From Chondrus crispus (lineage: Eukaryota; Rhodophyta; Florideophyceae; Gigartinales; Gigartinaceae): a stretch of DNA of 64,000 bases. Shown here piece by piece: positions 1-9,895 of this stretch. The stretch lies in the NCBI RefSeq assembly GCF_000350225.1, contig NW_005178889.1:133346-197345 (forward strand), written 5' to 3'. The notes under the pieces are model-generated. The model made no database searches and was not told where the DNA came from. It worked only from the letters and a program-made list of their open reading frames with translations. A program made the translations under genes and the position numbers. Position 1 is the first letter of the stretch, and every line of letters begins with the position of its first letter.

Positions 1-573
1 TATCTTGCCGGTCCCTCCACAGGAGGACCCGACGATCGGGGGTACCGTACGCGATCTCGTGCTGTCTCAAAGCGAGCTAGCGGCCATTTCCCAACGCTGA
101 CGCGTGTCCTAGGATCGGCTGCCCTTGGGGGGGGGGGGGGGGGTGCGGCTGCGGCAAGAACGCTTGCTGCGCTTCTTGGCTGGCGATCCCAAGTCAGTTT
201 TGATAGTCTAGTTGCTAAGCGGTAAACGAAAGCTAATCAACTCTTCTTCAATGCAAATGGGGCATTCAAAATTTCCATTCGGTAGATTGGTGAGATTCAG
301 TGCCGGCGATCCACATACGTCAGGACTGACCGCTCGTTTTAGCAACAGATGAATAGATGAAGAGGTCCCTGCTTGTCTCCAACAAATCAGACATCTGCAT
401 AGATTACTGCGTGTGAGTGTTTGTCTGTATGAATAGATTATTAGTGTATGAATGGAGCACTACCGTACCTCTCGAGGTAGTTTCCAAAAACCAGTTCATA
501 TGAAATTCTATTTGTCCACGAGTGATGAAGAACCAGCAGTGACCTTTTGCGTTTGCCAGCTTCGTGACGTCAC
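1..573. other. Left-edge intergenic DNA with a 17-G run
   Basis: No coding region can be supported here. The only clear feature is an uninterrupted run of 17 G residues at 127-143. Short open frames are present on both strands, but they show no recognisable motif. Confidence 0.6.
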
Positions 574-713
574 CATTCTGGCCATGCTGTATACTATACA
601 GCATGGCCAGAATGATGCAACGAGATGTTTGTTGCACTATACAGAGTATAGTGCAGCACTATCACTATCACACATGCTATACAGAGTATAGTGCAACAAC
701 ATCTCGTTGCATC
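574..713. repeat. Cluster of perfect and near-perfect palindromes upstream of recQ
   Basis: A perfect inverted repeat has 20-bp arms at 574-593 and 595-614 around one base. It runs straight into a second inverted repeat with arms 614-642 and 686-713, identical except for one missing T. Inside the second repeat, a 20-bp segment ending in GAGTATAGTGC appears at about 634-654 and again at 676-695. The whole block can fold into two adjoining hairpins. It ends about 20 bp before an E2F-like site, so it lies in or next to the recQ promoter. It resembles a fold-back MITE remnant, but no target-site duplication was defined. Confidence 0.85.
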
Positions 714-735
714 ACATGCCGCCAGGGTGACATTA

Positions 736-748
736 TTTCCCGCCAAAA
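736..748 (+). promoter_or_regulatory. E2F-like site (TTTCCCGCCAAAA) in the recQ promoter
   Basis: The sequence matches the classical E2F/DP consensus TTTSSCGC with the flanking AAAA and lies 100 bp before the first in-frame ATG of recQ. E2F sites in plants, animals and algae mark genes induced at G1/S, which suits a DNA helicase. Function is inferred from sequence alone. Confidence 0.5.
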
Positions 749-847
749 CGTCCACAGCAATTGTTCCCCGATCTTCGCACGGCCAGTACTCGACCTGGGA
801 CACATCGCCCAAGCTCTAATACCCTCGCTATCGCAGCTCATGAGCGC

Positions 848-3001
848 ATGAGTTCCGTCGCCTTCTCTTTCGTGCGACTAATCCCCCTCAAGCGCATCAC
901 TTGTATCCGACCGCTCAGTCGCTCCTTGGGCACATCTACAAGGCCCACCATGCGCGATCAGAGCGCCCCCACCATCACTGACGCCGATCGTCTACTCAAG
1001 GAGCGCTTCGGCCACGACGAGTTTCGCCCCGGCCAACGTCGCGTTATCGAGCACATACTCGCTACTGCGGCCACTCCATCATCCCCGGATATCTCCCACC
1101 ACAGAGCAGGTCGCGCGCTCGCCATCTTTCCCACGGGCGCGGGCAAAAGCCTCTGCTACCAACTCCCAGGTCTCTTGTTTCAGGATGGGTTGACCCTCAT
1201 CGTCTCCCCTTTAATGGCGCTCATGAAGGATCAGACGGACTCCATGGTTCAGAAAGGCTTGTCGGCTGCTTGTCTGGATTCGTCACTCACCGCGTCTGAG
1301 ACGCGGGACCTCTTCCAGCGGGTACGCGACGATGATTTGCGCATCCTGTTTGTGTCTCCCGAACGCTTTAAGAATAGTCGCTTCCTCAGACTTATCCAGA
1401 ATACTCGTATTGCGCTGTTTGCTGTCGATGAGGCCCACTGCATTTCGGAATGGGGTCACTCCTTTCGCCCAGACTACCTCCGTCTCTCGCGTTGGGCGGA
1501 CAGACTCAACTGTCAACGAAGGCTAGCTCTAACCGCCACAGCTACACCACGTGTCGCTGAGGATATATGTGCGGCATTGAATATTCCTTTCCCCTCTGCA
1601 CAAGTGCGCCTTGCCTCCGTCCGCAGAAACCTCACATTGCGCGTCTCTTCCATCCCACCGGCCCCGCACGATGGATACCAGTCTCTTACAGACAAGCTAC
1701 AAACTCGGATGGATGTGTTGGTGGAACGCTTGCGCTCGCGCGACCCTGGACCAACTATTATCTATGTTACTTTACAGGCGACTGCGACATTTGTTGCCAG
1801 CGAGCTGCGAAGGCATGGATTCATCCAGGCCGCCTCTTACCATGCAGGTATGAGGCAAGACGACCGTAAACAGGTCCAGGACGACTTCATGGCGAACAAG
1901 AAGGATGCAATAGTTGCGGCAACTATAGCGTTTGGGATGGGCATGGATCATTCTGGCATTCGCTACGTGTACCATTTCAATATGCCGAAGTCTCTTGAGG
2001 GGTACATTCAGGAAATTGGCCGTGCTGGCCGAGATAGCCAGCAGTCTATTTGCGAGACACTAGCCTGTGTTGATGATCTCCCAGCTTTGGAAGGCTTTGC
2101 GTACGCGGAGACGCCAGCTCTATCTTCTGTGTGCGATCTTATGAATCATTTGCTTGGTGATGTCAAAGAGGGGCAGTATATTGAGTATAGTACTTACGAT
2201 CTATGCTACCAATTTGACATCCGCGAAACGACTCTCGGTCAAATTCTGGCCCAACTTGACCTGGCAGAGAACGTGCTCGAGGAAAGCACACCATTTTTCG
2301 CCGAATTATCGTGCCGTTTACCCCCAGCTTCAGCGAGGAGGATACCCCCGTTGGGTTCTGAGGCCAGAAAGGTTTGGGATTTCGGAAAGATGGGGAGACT
2401 AAATCTAGGGATTGATGTCTTGAAAGTTGCAAAGGAACTGGATATACAATACGGTCGCGTATCAAGGCTATGTGATGATATGGTCAACGAGGGATACCTG
2501 GAGAATATCAATTCCAGGAAACTAATGCATCGCGCTCTCATCACATCTCAACCCACTGACCTTGGCGCTGTCTCTCGACGGTTGCATGCCAAACTACTTT
2601 GCACTCAGAAACAGCAACTGAAACGTATTAGTCAGGTTGTTGATTATTTAAGTGCCAACGAATGTCAAAGCGCTTATCTTCAACATCATCTCGGTGATGA
2701 GGTCGAGTCTGGTCGATGCGGGCACTGCGAATTTTGTCTTAACGATGGAAATCAGCCTGTAAAAATTTCCGAAGCTGTACGGGAGCGCGTGGGAAAGACT
2801 CTAGATGAGAGACGTTGGGCGCTCATACAACAAGCGGCAATCCCAAAGGATAACGCTCTTTTAATGGCAAGGTTTGCTGCCGGTGTTTCATCACCAGTGA
2901 TCTCCAGAAAATATCGCAAGATGGGAAATTTTGGATCCATGTCGGACCATGCCTTCACAACTCTACTGACCGCGGCGAAAAAAGAATGCGGCGAGACGTA
3001 G
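848..3001 (+). CDS. RecQ-family ATP-dependent 3'-5' DNA helicase
   Basis: This uninterrupted 717-codon gene encodes a superfamily-2 helicase that unwinds recombination and replication intermediates. In order it shows the RecQ motif 0 region (FRPGQRRVI), Walker A FPTGAGKS with Lys100, motif Ia SPLMALMKDQ, the DEAH box with Asp194 followed by CISEWGHSFRP, motif III TATATP, and motif VI EIGRAGRD near residue 392. A winged-helix-like segment comes next, then a zinc site with Cys606, Cys624, Cys627 and Cys630. The frame is open upstream, but 848 is its first ATG. A second in-frame ATG at 950 has a better Kozak context (CCCACCATGC). The 34 residues between the two are rich in Arg, Ser and Leu and lack acidic residues, like an organelle presequence. 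No HRDC domain is evident. I do not assign a specific RecQ paralogue. Confidence 0.93.
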   Translation: MSSVAFSFVRLIPLKRITCIRPLSRSLGTSTRPTMRDQSAPTITDADRLLKERFGHDEFRPGQRRVIEHILATAATPSSPDISHHRAGRALAIFPTGAGKSLCYQLPGLLFQDGLTLIVSPLMALMKDQTDSMVQKGLSAACLDSSLTASETRDLFQRVRDDDLRILFVSPERFKNSRFLRLIQNTRIALFAVDEAHCISEWGHSFRPDYLRLSRWADRLNCQRRLALTATATPRVAEDICAALNIPFPSAQVRLASVRRNLTLRVSSIPPAPHDGYQSLTDKLQTRMDVLVERLRSRDPGPTIIYVTLQATATFVASELRRHGFIQAASYHAGMRQDDRKQVQDDFMANKKDAIVAATIAFGMGMDHSGIRYVYHFNMPKSLEGYIQEIGRAGRDSQQSICETLACVDDLPALEGFAYAETPALSSVCDLMNHLLGDVKEGQYIEYSTYDLCYQFDIRETTLGQILAQLDLAENVLEESTPFFAELSCRLPPASARRIPPLGSEARKVWDFGKMGRLNLGIDVLKVAKELDIQYGRVSRLCDDMVNEGYLENINSRKLMHRALITSQPTDLGAVSRRLHAKLLCTQKQQLKRISQVVDYLSANECQSAYLQHHLGDEVESGRCGHCEFCLNDGNQPVKISEAVRERVGKTLDERRWALIQQAAIPKDNALLMARFAAGVSSPVISRKYRKMGNFGSMSDHAFTTLLTAAKKECGET

Positions 3002-3844
3002 TCCTACTTCGTCCTTGGATGTGGATACATTAGGCTTGAATTGGAGTGAATTGTGTGACTGCGGAATACAATACCGTTTTGTCCGAGCAGAGTCTGAATT
3101 TTGTTCGCCTTGCTTGCGTCAGACTCACTTCGATATGTTAAAATCTCAGATTAAACTTGACTTCAGGAGGACACCTGCATGTGGAGGCCAACTATCCACA
3201 CGCCCCTTCTATGGTGTCTTCTAACAAATAGATCTCGGTAAGTCTGATCAGTTGCTGATTCATGGAAAACCGTGGAAATCGATCTCTACTTTTGAGTGCG
3301 AAGACGTCGCACTGGGAATGCTTGAAAAATGACCCGATGTTTGAGATCCATTTGAAATCAGAACTCCCTTCCGCACAGCTCAAGCTGTTTCGACACAAGA
3401 GTTGTGGAGATGGCGCGACAGACGAAATCCTGCTTAGGTTGTTGAGGTGAACAAACCCAAATCGCCAAAGCTCATACAACTCTCAGGTTGAAGTAGTCTC
3501 TTTTGCACCCAACAAGCTAAGCATGGCAGCAAATCATGGTCTCGCACTCCTTGCGCTCGTTGCAATATTCTCCCAATTTAGAAGCCGCCTGTTCAAGCCT
3601 CTGTCCGATGTCTATGCGAAACTTGTCCGCGATTCTGCCACCATCTGTTGAGATTTGCCGGATTCCTTCGGTTTAGATATAGCGGGGATTTAGAGATTGA
3701 ACAAAGGGCTAAGCAGTGCCTACCCATCTTGTACGCCTAACTGTCTTCTCTCGCGTTGCAATGTATGGTCTGATCAATCTCAATTCCCGTTTCTTCAGAT
3801 ATTTGTCGAATATCCTTGTTCAGCTGTCCTCTGTCTGCTGACTT
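3002..3844. other. Convergent intergenic region between recQ and the MAU2-like gene
   Basis: The two flanking genes converge here, so this stretch should contain both 3' UTRs and polyadenylation signals. Short open frames of 60-100 codons occur on both strands, but none has a recognisable motif. Nothing further can be supported. Confidence 0.5.
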
Positions 3845-5818
3845 TCATGACGAGTCAGCAAGTAGAAGAAGAGTCCCGTCTCTCTGCTTCCTCTTCAATT
3901 CTTGATATTGTTGCCCCAGAGCCTCAGCAGCAGCTCTGTTCTCGGCGGGGTCATTCGAAATGCGGCTCAACCATTTTCTCTGTTGTCTTAGGGAGCGAGA
4001 GAGTGTGAGAGAGTCATTAATGGAGCTTGACATATTGATGGCGGAGTTGATCATGCCCTGTGTTTCATGCCCTATTGTTCCGCGGTTGAGTGTAAGTCCA
4101 CTCATTATGGCCCATACATTTGCCACGACTTGGTTGTTGTCTCCCTCAGGTTCGTGTACAATTTTAAGAACAATTCGCAGTGCCTTTTCAGAATCTAGCA
4201 CGTCATGGTTTCGCATCTGATGAACAGCGATGGCGAACCATGCCATCCCAAGGACTCGCCTGTTTCCGAATCTCGTATCTAGCCCCTTTCTCTGCGCTGC
4301 CTCGATCGCATCCATTCCCACCGGCATGTCTGGCGCAATACCTTCTGGTCGGAGATTCCCACTCAGGAGTGAAGACAACGACTGTGCGATCTGCCATGTG
4401 TCGGATACAATGCTATTTCCATCGCGGTCCTTGAAGCGTTCTGAAGAAAGAACGAGATCAAGAAACTCTCGAGAAATCATAGCTGATGAAAGCTTGCCAC
4501 GCAGGCTGTAAAATTCGGCGGCCAAAAGCAAAACTGCGCATCTCGATACAACCTGGGACACGGGCAATTCCGGTGGAAGAATATTGTCAAAGTGAGCAGC
4601 GTGCCCGCTTTCAATGCGCTTTATTTCGGTTCTTGATTGCTGATCTGAAAAGGCTGTCTTCAAAGCAGCAGATATTAGAGGGGCGGCCTCGCCGAGATCA
4701 ACCGACGTTAACCTAATACGTGCGGCAGCTTCGAAAAGAGCTGTGGCCAAGAGTGCAGGTGTCCTCGGTGGTACGCCCGGAACTCGCAGTGAGGAAGGAT
4801 CAAAAGATTGAATGGCGTCCGGATGTATGCCGAGTTTGCCAAGAGCGGTGAGAGAGTAGTTGGAGCGGCGCTTCTCCTCATCGACTGGGTTGGTGGCTAT
4901 GATGATATGACAGGTGAGAGCACTAAGCATTGGGGACGGGAGCCACGTCCAGACACCGCTCTTGTGGTGATTTTCTTTCTGCAGGTTTCGAAGCTTGCCG
5001 TAAAACTTGCGCAGACCCTTGATAGCCATCTTGTGAGCACCGGCAAGGTCACCCGTTCGCAAGTGCTGGCAACCGAGCATGACAAAGTAGCACAGGGCCA
5101 GATAGACGAGATCGGCTCTTGTTGATATGGTGGGGTTGGGATTGCGAGACAAAGCCTGCAAATTGGTGTATGCATCGCTAAGCATGGGGTCCAGGTCGCA
5201 AACGTTCGGGCTTGGACTGGAAAGTGCAATGTGACATTGAGTGAGGTTGAACGCGACCGCAGCGGTCTTATCTCCATGATTGGCGCACTCATGTGCGGCG
5301 TCCCCGGCCATGTGCATGATAGTCGGGGACGAGATGCGCCTAGCGACAGCATTTGCAATTGCGCAGCATTGGAAGTAGGCCCACCAGTGGGCAACTAGCC
5401 GCGGCTGCAGGGCGACGAGCGAGAGGAGATGTTGGATGGCGGCTTTGATTTCGCGGTGTGCGGCGTTGTGATCCTCGATGAAGGTGTAGATGTTCTCCAG
5501 CAAGGCGAAGGCGGAGAGGGGTAGCTTGGCGACATCCGGGATGCTGCGGGTGAGAAGGAGGCATTTGCGGAGGTGCTGAATCGCCCGGGTGCTGTCGGGT
5601 TCTTCGTGGAGGCGGAGTTGGTCGTGTGTGGCGGCGGCGAGGTAGAGATAGAGGTGGCGTGCGGAGGAGTATAGGGCACGGGCCTGCACGCGAGGGCTGA
5701 TGCCTCGGACAGAGGAGGCGGTGGAGAAGAAGAAGGCGGCGGGGCGGTGGTGGTTTGCAGCGGCAAGGGTGTTTGCCTGGCGGATTAGAAGAATTGCTTG
5801 TGGAGGCGTGCCCTCCAT
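3845..5818 (-). CDS. MAU2: Probable cohesin-loader subunit MAU2/SCC4 (TPR protein)
   Basis: The gene is 657 codons, single exon, and starts with ATG at 5818. The product is almost entirely Ala/Leu-rich helical repeats, as in the TPR superhelix of MAU2/SCC4, which partners SCC2/NIPBL to load cohesin onto chromatin. The length is close to that of MAU2 (about 600-700 residues). The best resemblance is at the C-terminus, where a His-Glu-Thr motif followed by MINSAINMSSSINDSL and a long basic helix (AAAEALGQQYQELKRKQ) parallels the end of animal and plant MAU2. The gene is divergent from SMC5, so two SMC-complex genes would share one promoter region. The TPR fold is likely; the exact identity rests on weak, distributed similarity. 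Confidence 0.6.
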   Translation of the reverse strand: MEGTPPQAILLIRQANTLAAANHHRPAAFFFSTASSVRGISPRVQARALYSSARHLYLYLAAATHDQLRLHEEPDSTRAIQHLRKCLLLTRSIPDVAKLPLSAFALLENIYTFIEDHNAAHREIKAAIQHLLSLVALQPRLVAHWWAYFQCCAIANAVARRISSPTIMHMAGDAAHECANHGDKTAAVAFNLTQCHIALSSPSPNVCDLDPMLSDAYTNLQALSRNPNPTISTRADLVYLALCYFVMLGCQHLRTGDLAGAHKMAIKGLRKFYGKLRNLQKENHHKSGVWTWLPSPMLSALTCHIIIATNPVDEEKRRSNYSLTALGKLGIHPDAIQSFDPSSLRVPGVPPRTPALLATALFEAAARIRLTSVDLGEAAPLISAALKTAFSDQQSRTEIKRIESGHAAHFDNILPPELPVSQVVSRCAVLLLAAEFYSLRGKLSSAMISREFLDLVLSSERFKDRDGNSIVSDTWQIAQSLSSLLSGNLRPEGIAPDMPVGMDAIEAAQRKGLDTRFGNRRVLGMAWFAIAVHQMRNHDVLDSEKALRIVLKIVHEPEGDNNQVVANVWAIMSGLTLNRGTIGHETQGMINSAINMSSSINDSLTLSRSLRQQRKWLSRISNDPAENRAAAEALGQQYQELKRKQRDGTLLLLADSS

Positions 5819-6328
5819 TGCGGGTAATGCAGGTGGTGCAGACTACAAATGAGGAAGGCGGAAGGCCATGGGGGGTGAAGGGCAGACATATATCGAGGGA
5901 AGGGGAAGGAAGAGGACGGGGTAGGAGGGTTTGACGGTGGTGAGGGGTAAGCGGACGGCAAGCTTGGACATGGTGTTGGTGATGCGCGCAATTGAGGCAG
6001 GCGCGGTCTCCCGGGCAAGCAAGACAGAGGCGTAGTTGGTGGCACGGTCCGAACGGTCCACGCGAGTGCGCCAAACGAAACGCGTTAGAATTTTTGGTGG
6101 GAAACCGCCTCGCCCACAATTTCTTTATCCGCGTCGTAATTGCCATTTGCACGACGTATACGTGGACACCGTTCAAGCATCGCAGGCGCATCTGCACAGA
6201 GCTCTATTCATGAGAGCGATACAGCAATGCATGGGACGATGTCGCACCTGTCCAGAAACGGACTGGAGCGCCCTCGCTTTTCGCGCCAAAACCACATCCT
6301 GTTACCCCCCTCATCACAACCCGCCGGC
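5819..6328. promoter_or_regulatory. Shared divergent promoter region of MAU2-like gene and SMC5, with E2F-like site
   Basis: This 510-bp stretch separates the two divergent start codons. It contains TTTCGCGCCAAA at 6279-6290, a full match to the E2F consensus, and a weaker GGTGGGAAA motif near 6100. The position of the strong site between the ATG at 6227 and the ATG at 6329 favours 6329 as the SMC5 start. Two upstream in-frame ATGs (6227, 6239) could add 30-34 residues if transcription starts further left. Confidence 0.5.
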
Positions 6329-9300
6329 ATGGATCACAAGGCAGCCATACCGAAACGTCAACCCCCTCTGCCGCAACCTCCCCGTCCCGCCCCTCCCCGC
6401 CCCGCCCCACCCCCGTCCTCATCCGCCTGCAGGAGAATGGTTCGCAGCGCCCGGTCGGCCCACCCACCACCCTCGGAGGTCGTGGCGCGCCGCAAGCGGC
6501 GTCGCGCCTCCTCCGCTCTCTCGCCGCAGCCTTCCCCCCCGCCGCGCCGCCCGAGCTCCGCGGACGACATGCGCCGCTCCTCGAGGGAGTCCACCATCCC
6601 TTCGGCAGAGAGACACTCGCGCCGCTCGGCAGCCTCCTCTCCGCTCGTCGTAGACCTCGACGACGACGAGCAGTGCCAGTTCGTCGCGCGTTCAGACCCC
6701 CCGCGCCCTATTACACGCTTCCCCGGCTTTCGCAAGGGCAACATCGTCAAGATTCAGATGAAGAACTTTCTCACCTTTACCAATACCGCCATTCATCCCG
6801 GGCCTTGTATGAATGTCATTCTCGGTCCGAACGGCACAGGGAAGTCCACCGTTGTCAATGCTGTTTGTATTGCGTTTGCTGGCAATCCGAAGTTGCTGGG
6901 TCGCAGCCCGGATCTCGGTGCCTTCGTTAAGCACGGCGAGGACCGCGCCACGGTCGAGGCTATATTGTATGATCCGGACCTCCCTCACGGCACCCGCACT
7001 GTGACGAGGTCGTTTGACACAGACGGCAAGAGCTACTTTGAAATTGATGGCGAACGCGCCAGACAATCTGATGTTATCTCTAAAGTCAATCGAGTCTACG
7101 ATATCCAACTTGACAATCTCAGTCAATTCATGCCGCAGGAAAAAATCGCTGACTTTGTCAACCACAAACCGGAGGAACTCCTTGCCATTGCTGTCCGTTC
7201 CTTGGGAGGTACCGAAAAAGAAAGAGAGTTTGAAGACTTGACATCCCTGGATAGGACTGTCAGTAACTTTGCCCAAGAGTTAAACCAGAAGGAGGCCAAG
7301 CTTTCAGAAATGCTCGAACAGCAAGCCGCCGAAGAAGCAGAGGTACAAGCATACCGTCAACAAAAACAAGCTCAAAGACGCTTGAAGCTTTACAAAAAGT
7401 ATTTGCCATATCTTGAAAGCAAGCAGCTGAAGTTTGCCTTTGTTCATATGCTTTCAATCCGCAAGCAGGCTGAAGAGGAGGCTGCTGTTTTACATCAGGA
7501 ATACCAACGCATTCAAGCTGGGGCCTTGAACGGTTTGCAGCAAGAAGTCGATGCTGCGAGAGAAACATTTCTTGCTACCAAAGAGGCCTCGAAAGTTCTT
7601 AGCAATCGCGCATCCGCTCTGATTGGCGAAGTAGATAGGATATCTGTTGTTCTCTCTGAGAAATCCAAGGCCGTGGAAGACCTTGAGGGGAGGCACGAGA
7701 GGCACCAAAAGAGAATTGGTGACACAAAAGTTCGCCTCGCCCAGGAATTACAACAAGCCCAAGAACAAGATGGCCCTGTATCAGAGCACACAATAGAAGA
7801 AGAAAGTGCGAGGCTGAGAGCCCAGAAAGACAGAATACGAAACGACTATTCTGCTGAAAACGCACGGAAGGGCCCCATTGACCAACGGCGACAAACCTCT
7901 GCACGCAAGATTAAGCATTACAATCACCGACTCTCCCAGTTGGGGGATGTTAGACAAGAGAGAATTCGCGCATTGAGTAGAGCTCGAAATGCGCCCAGGC
8001 ATCTTGGGGATTGTGACATGCTCGTGCGAGATATGAAGGCCAGTGGAGCTTTCCGTGGACACGTCTTTGGCCCTGTGGCGGCAGAGATTGAAGCAGACAA
8101 TCCATACCATGCGAGGATCATGGCTGCGTGTGTCAGCGGCTTTATTATGACAGCCTTTGTGACGGAGACTGCTCGGGATTCTAGGTTACTCATGAGTGAA
8201 TGCAGGAAGCGATTCTCCGGATGGTCCCCAGATATTATTTCCGCCCCCACCACATCTAACGATGAGCCTGACGACTACGCCATTCGATCACAGGTTCCTG
8301 CCAGGCCAGTTGACGACAAGTTGCGGAGACTTGGTATCGTTTCTGTTGTGAGTGACATCTTTCAGTGTCCTCCTGTGGTTCGCGCTGCTCTCAATGCGCA
8401 AGTTGGGTTGCACAACATTCATGTGGGGTCTGAGCAATGCGACACATTCAGAGATGAGCTCCGTCGAGAAGATGGTGTGCAAGCCTGGTTTTCACCTACT
8501 TCGCGTTGCCAAGTTTTGCGCTCACGGTTTGATGCATCGGTGCGCAATTTGAGCGTAGAAACTAGCTTCGCCACCCGCAGAGGTTCCTTGTTTGAGGGGA
8601 GCATGAATGAAACCGTGCAAGAGAAAAACAGACTAGGAAACATGATCCGGGAAGAGGAAGATCTTCTTCGCCACGCAGGTCAGCAAATGCAAGACGTAGA
8701 GGGGAGACTAGAAAATCTCTCTGCAAACTTGCGTGAGATTAATGGGAAATTGCAAGAAGCTCACCAACGACGGCAGGCTCGAAGGCAAAGAGCGCAAAAA
8801 ATTGAGAAGATCAAGAGTGATTTGCAAAGTTATGTTAGAGAGGCCGCTTCGCAAAATGTGGAGAAGGAAAAGGTAGAGCTGGGGAAAGAGATTCAAAGAC
8901 TTCAAGATGATTCCAACGCAAAGATACCGTCCGCAGTTGTGAAGCTCAAGAAACTGCGAGACACCGTGGGAAGACTAGACGAACAGCTGGCGAAGCGCTT
9001 GGATGCAGAACGCCGTTTAGAAGCAGAACAGGCAAGTCACTCTGCCTTCCAAGCGCAAATAAACGAAAAGCGGCGAGAAGTTGAACAAGCCAAGAAGGCA
9101 TCGAAAGAGGCAAGAGGTAGATGGAAAGCGAAACTGGCTGAAGCAAAAGAAGTGCTGCCACAGCAGCAAATTGACGCAAATCCAGAATTTTTTGACGTTA
9201 TTGCAGAAAAAGATGTGGAGTGGCTCACGCAGGAAATTGCACGACAAGAAGGGGAAGTTGAAGGCCTCGGAAGTGGAGGGAGGCAGGCGGTCTTGGTGTA

Positions 9301-9895
9301 TGAGCATCGGCAACATAAAATTGACAAATTGCAAAATGATGTCGATGCTGATCGGGCTACTAACAAGGGCAAGATGGAGGGCTTGAAAAAGAGGAAGTTG
9401 GCATTTTTGGACTGGCTCCAAGCGGGGATCAATAAGATGAGAGCTAAGTTTTCTAACCTATATAGGCGATTAGGTTGTGCCGGTGACCTCGAACTTGCCA
9501 ACAAGGACTCTGAGCGTATTGGAGACTTAGAGTTGCAAATCTTGGTTTCGTATCGTGATGATGCAGAACTTCGGCCCATAAGTTTTTCCGGTAACAGCGG
9601 CGGGGAAAAGATGTGCTGCACTATGCTCTTCTGCTTTTCACTGCTTCTAGAAGAAGAGAGGATACCACCGTTTGTATTCGTGGATGAGTTGAACCAGGGC
9701 CTTGATCCATCGAACGAAATGAAGATCATGACCATGATGTTTGAAGATGCGCGTAGTGCGACCGCACCACAAAGCTTTGTCATCACGCCTAAGCTTTTGC
9801 TGGATCTTCCGTTTCACGAACAGACGAAGACACACATTATTTTTAACGGCTCGGTAACTGGAAAATTAGATGTAACTGCGGCTACAGGTGTGTGA
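6329..9895 (+). CDS. SMC5: SMC5, structural maintenance of chromosomes protein 5
   Basis: This 1188-codon single-exon gene encodes an SMC ATPase that pairs with SMC6 in DNA repair and replication-fork resolution. The N-terminus (about residues 1-130) is Pro/Arg/Ser-rich and disordered. It is followed by KIQMKNFLTF, Walker A GPNGTGKS with Lys172, and QFMPQEKIADF, the SMC5-type Q-loop. Long coiled-coil arms flank a hinge at roughly residues 560-730. The C-terminal head has signature SGGEK at 1090 and Walker B VDELNQGLDP with Asp1119; the Asn-Gln-Gly form is typical of SMC5. The start at 6329 (GGCATGG) is chosen because of Kozak context and an E2F-like site just upstream; in-frame ATGs at 6227, 6239 and 6437 are alternatives. 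Length fits the family. Confidence 0.95.
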   Translation: MDHKAAIPKRQPPLPQPPRPAPPRPAPPPSSSACRRMVRSARSAHPPPSEVVARRKRRRASSALSPQPSPPPRRPSSADDMRRSSRESTIPSAERHSRRSAASSPLVVDLDDDEQCQFVARSDPPRPITRFPGFRKGNIVKIQMKNFLTFTNTAIHPGPCMNVILGPNGTGKSTVVNAVCIAFAGNPKLLGRSPDLGAFVKHGEDRATVEAILYDPDLPHGTRTVTRSFDTDGKSYFEIDGERARQSDVISKVNRVYDIQLDNLSQFMPQEKIADFVNHKPEELLAIAVRSLGGTEKEREFEDLTSLDRTVSNFAQELNQKEAKLSEMLEQQAAEEAEVQAYRQQKQAQRRLKLYKKYLPYLESKQLKFAFVHMLSIRKQAEEEAAVLHQEYQRIQAGALNGLQQEVDAARETFLATKEASKVLSNRASALIGEVDRISVVLSEKSKAVEDLEGRHERHQKRIGDTKVRLAQELQQAQEQDGPVSEHTIEEESARLRAQKDRIRNDYSAENARKGPIDQRRQTSARKIKHYNHRLSQLGDVRQERIRALSRARNAPRHLGDCDMLVRDMKASGAFRGHVFGPVAAEIEADNPYHARIMAACVSGFIMTAFVTETARDSRLLMSECRKRFSGWSPDIISAPTTSNDEPDDYAIRSQVPARPVDDKLRRLGIVSVVSDIFQCPPVVRAALNAQVGLHNIHVGSEQCDTFRDELRREDGVQAWFSPTSRCQVLRSRFDASVRNLSVETSFATRRGSLFEGSMNETVQEKNRLGNMIREEEDLLRHAGQQMQDVEGRLENLSANLREINGKLQEAHQRRQARRQRAQKIEKIKSDLQSYVREAASQNVEKEKVELGKEIQRLQDDSNAKIPSAVVKLKKLRDTVGRLDEQLAKRLDAERRLEAEQASHSAFQAQINEKRREVEQAKKASKEARGRWKAKLAEAKEVLPQQQIDANPEFFDVIAEKDVEWLTQEIARQEGEVEGLGSGGRQAVLVYEHRQHKIDKLQNDVDADRATNKGKMEGLKKRKLAFLDWLQAGINKMRAKFSNLYRRLGCAGDLELANKDSERIGDLELQILVSYRDDAELRPISFSGNSGGEKMCCTMLFCFSLLLEEERIPPFVFVDELNQGLDPSNEMKIMTMMFEDARSATAPQSFVITPKLLLDLPFHEQTKTHIIFNGSVTGKLDVTAATGV

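Noticed and set aside
5340..6197. 285-codon minus-strand frame overlapping the MAU2-like gene start
   Set aside because: Low-complexity Pro/His/Arg shadow of the real frame, extending through the divergent promoter.
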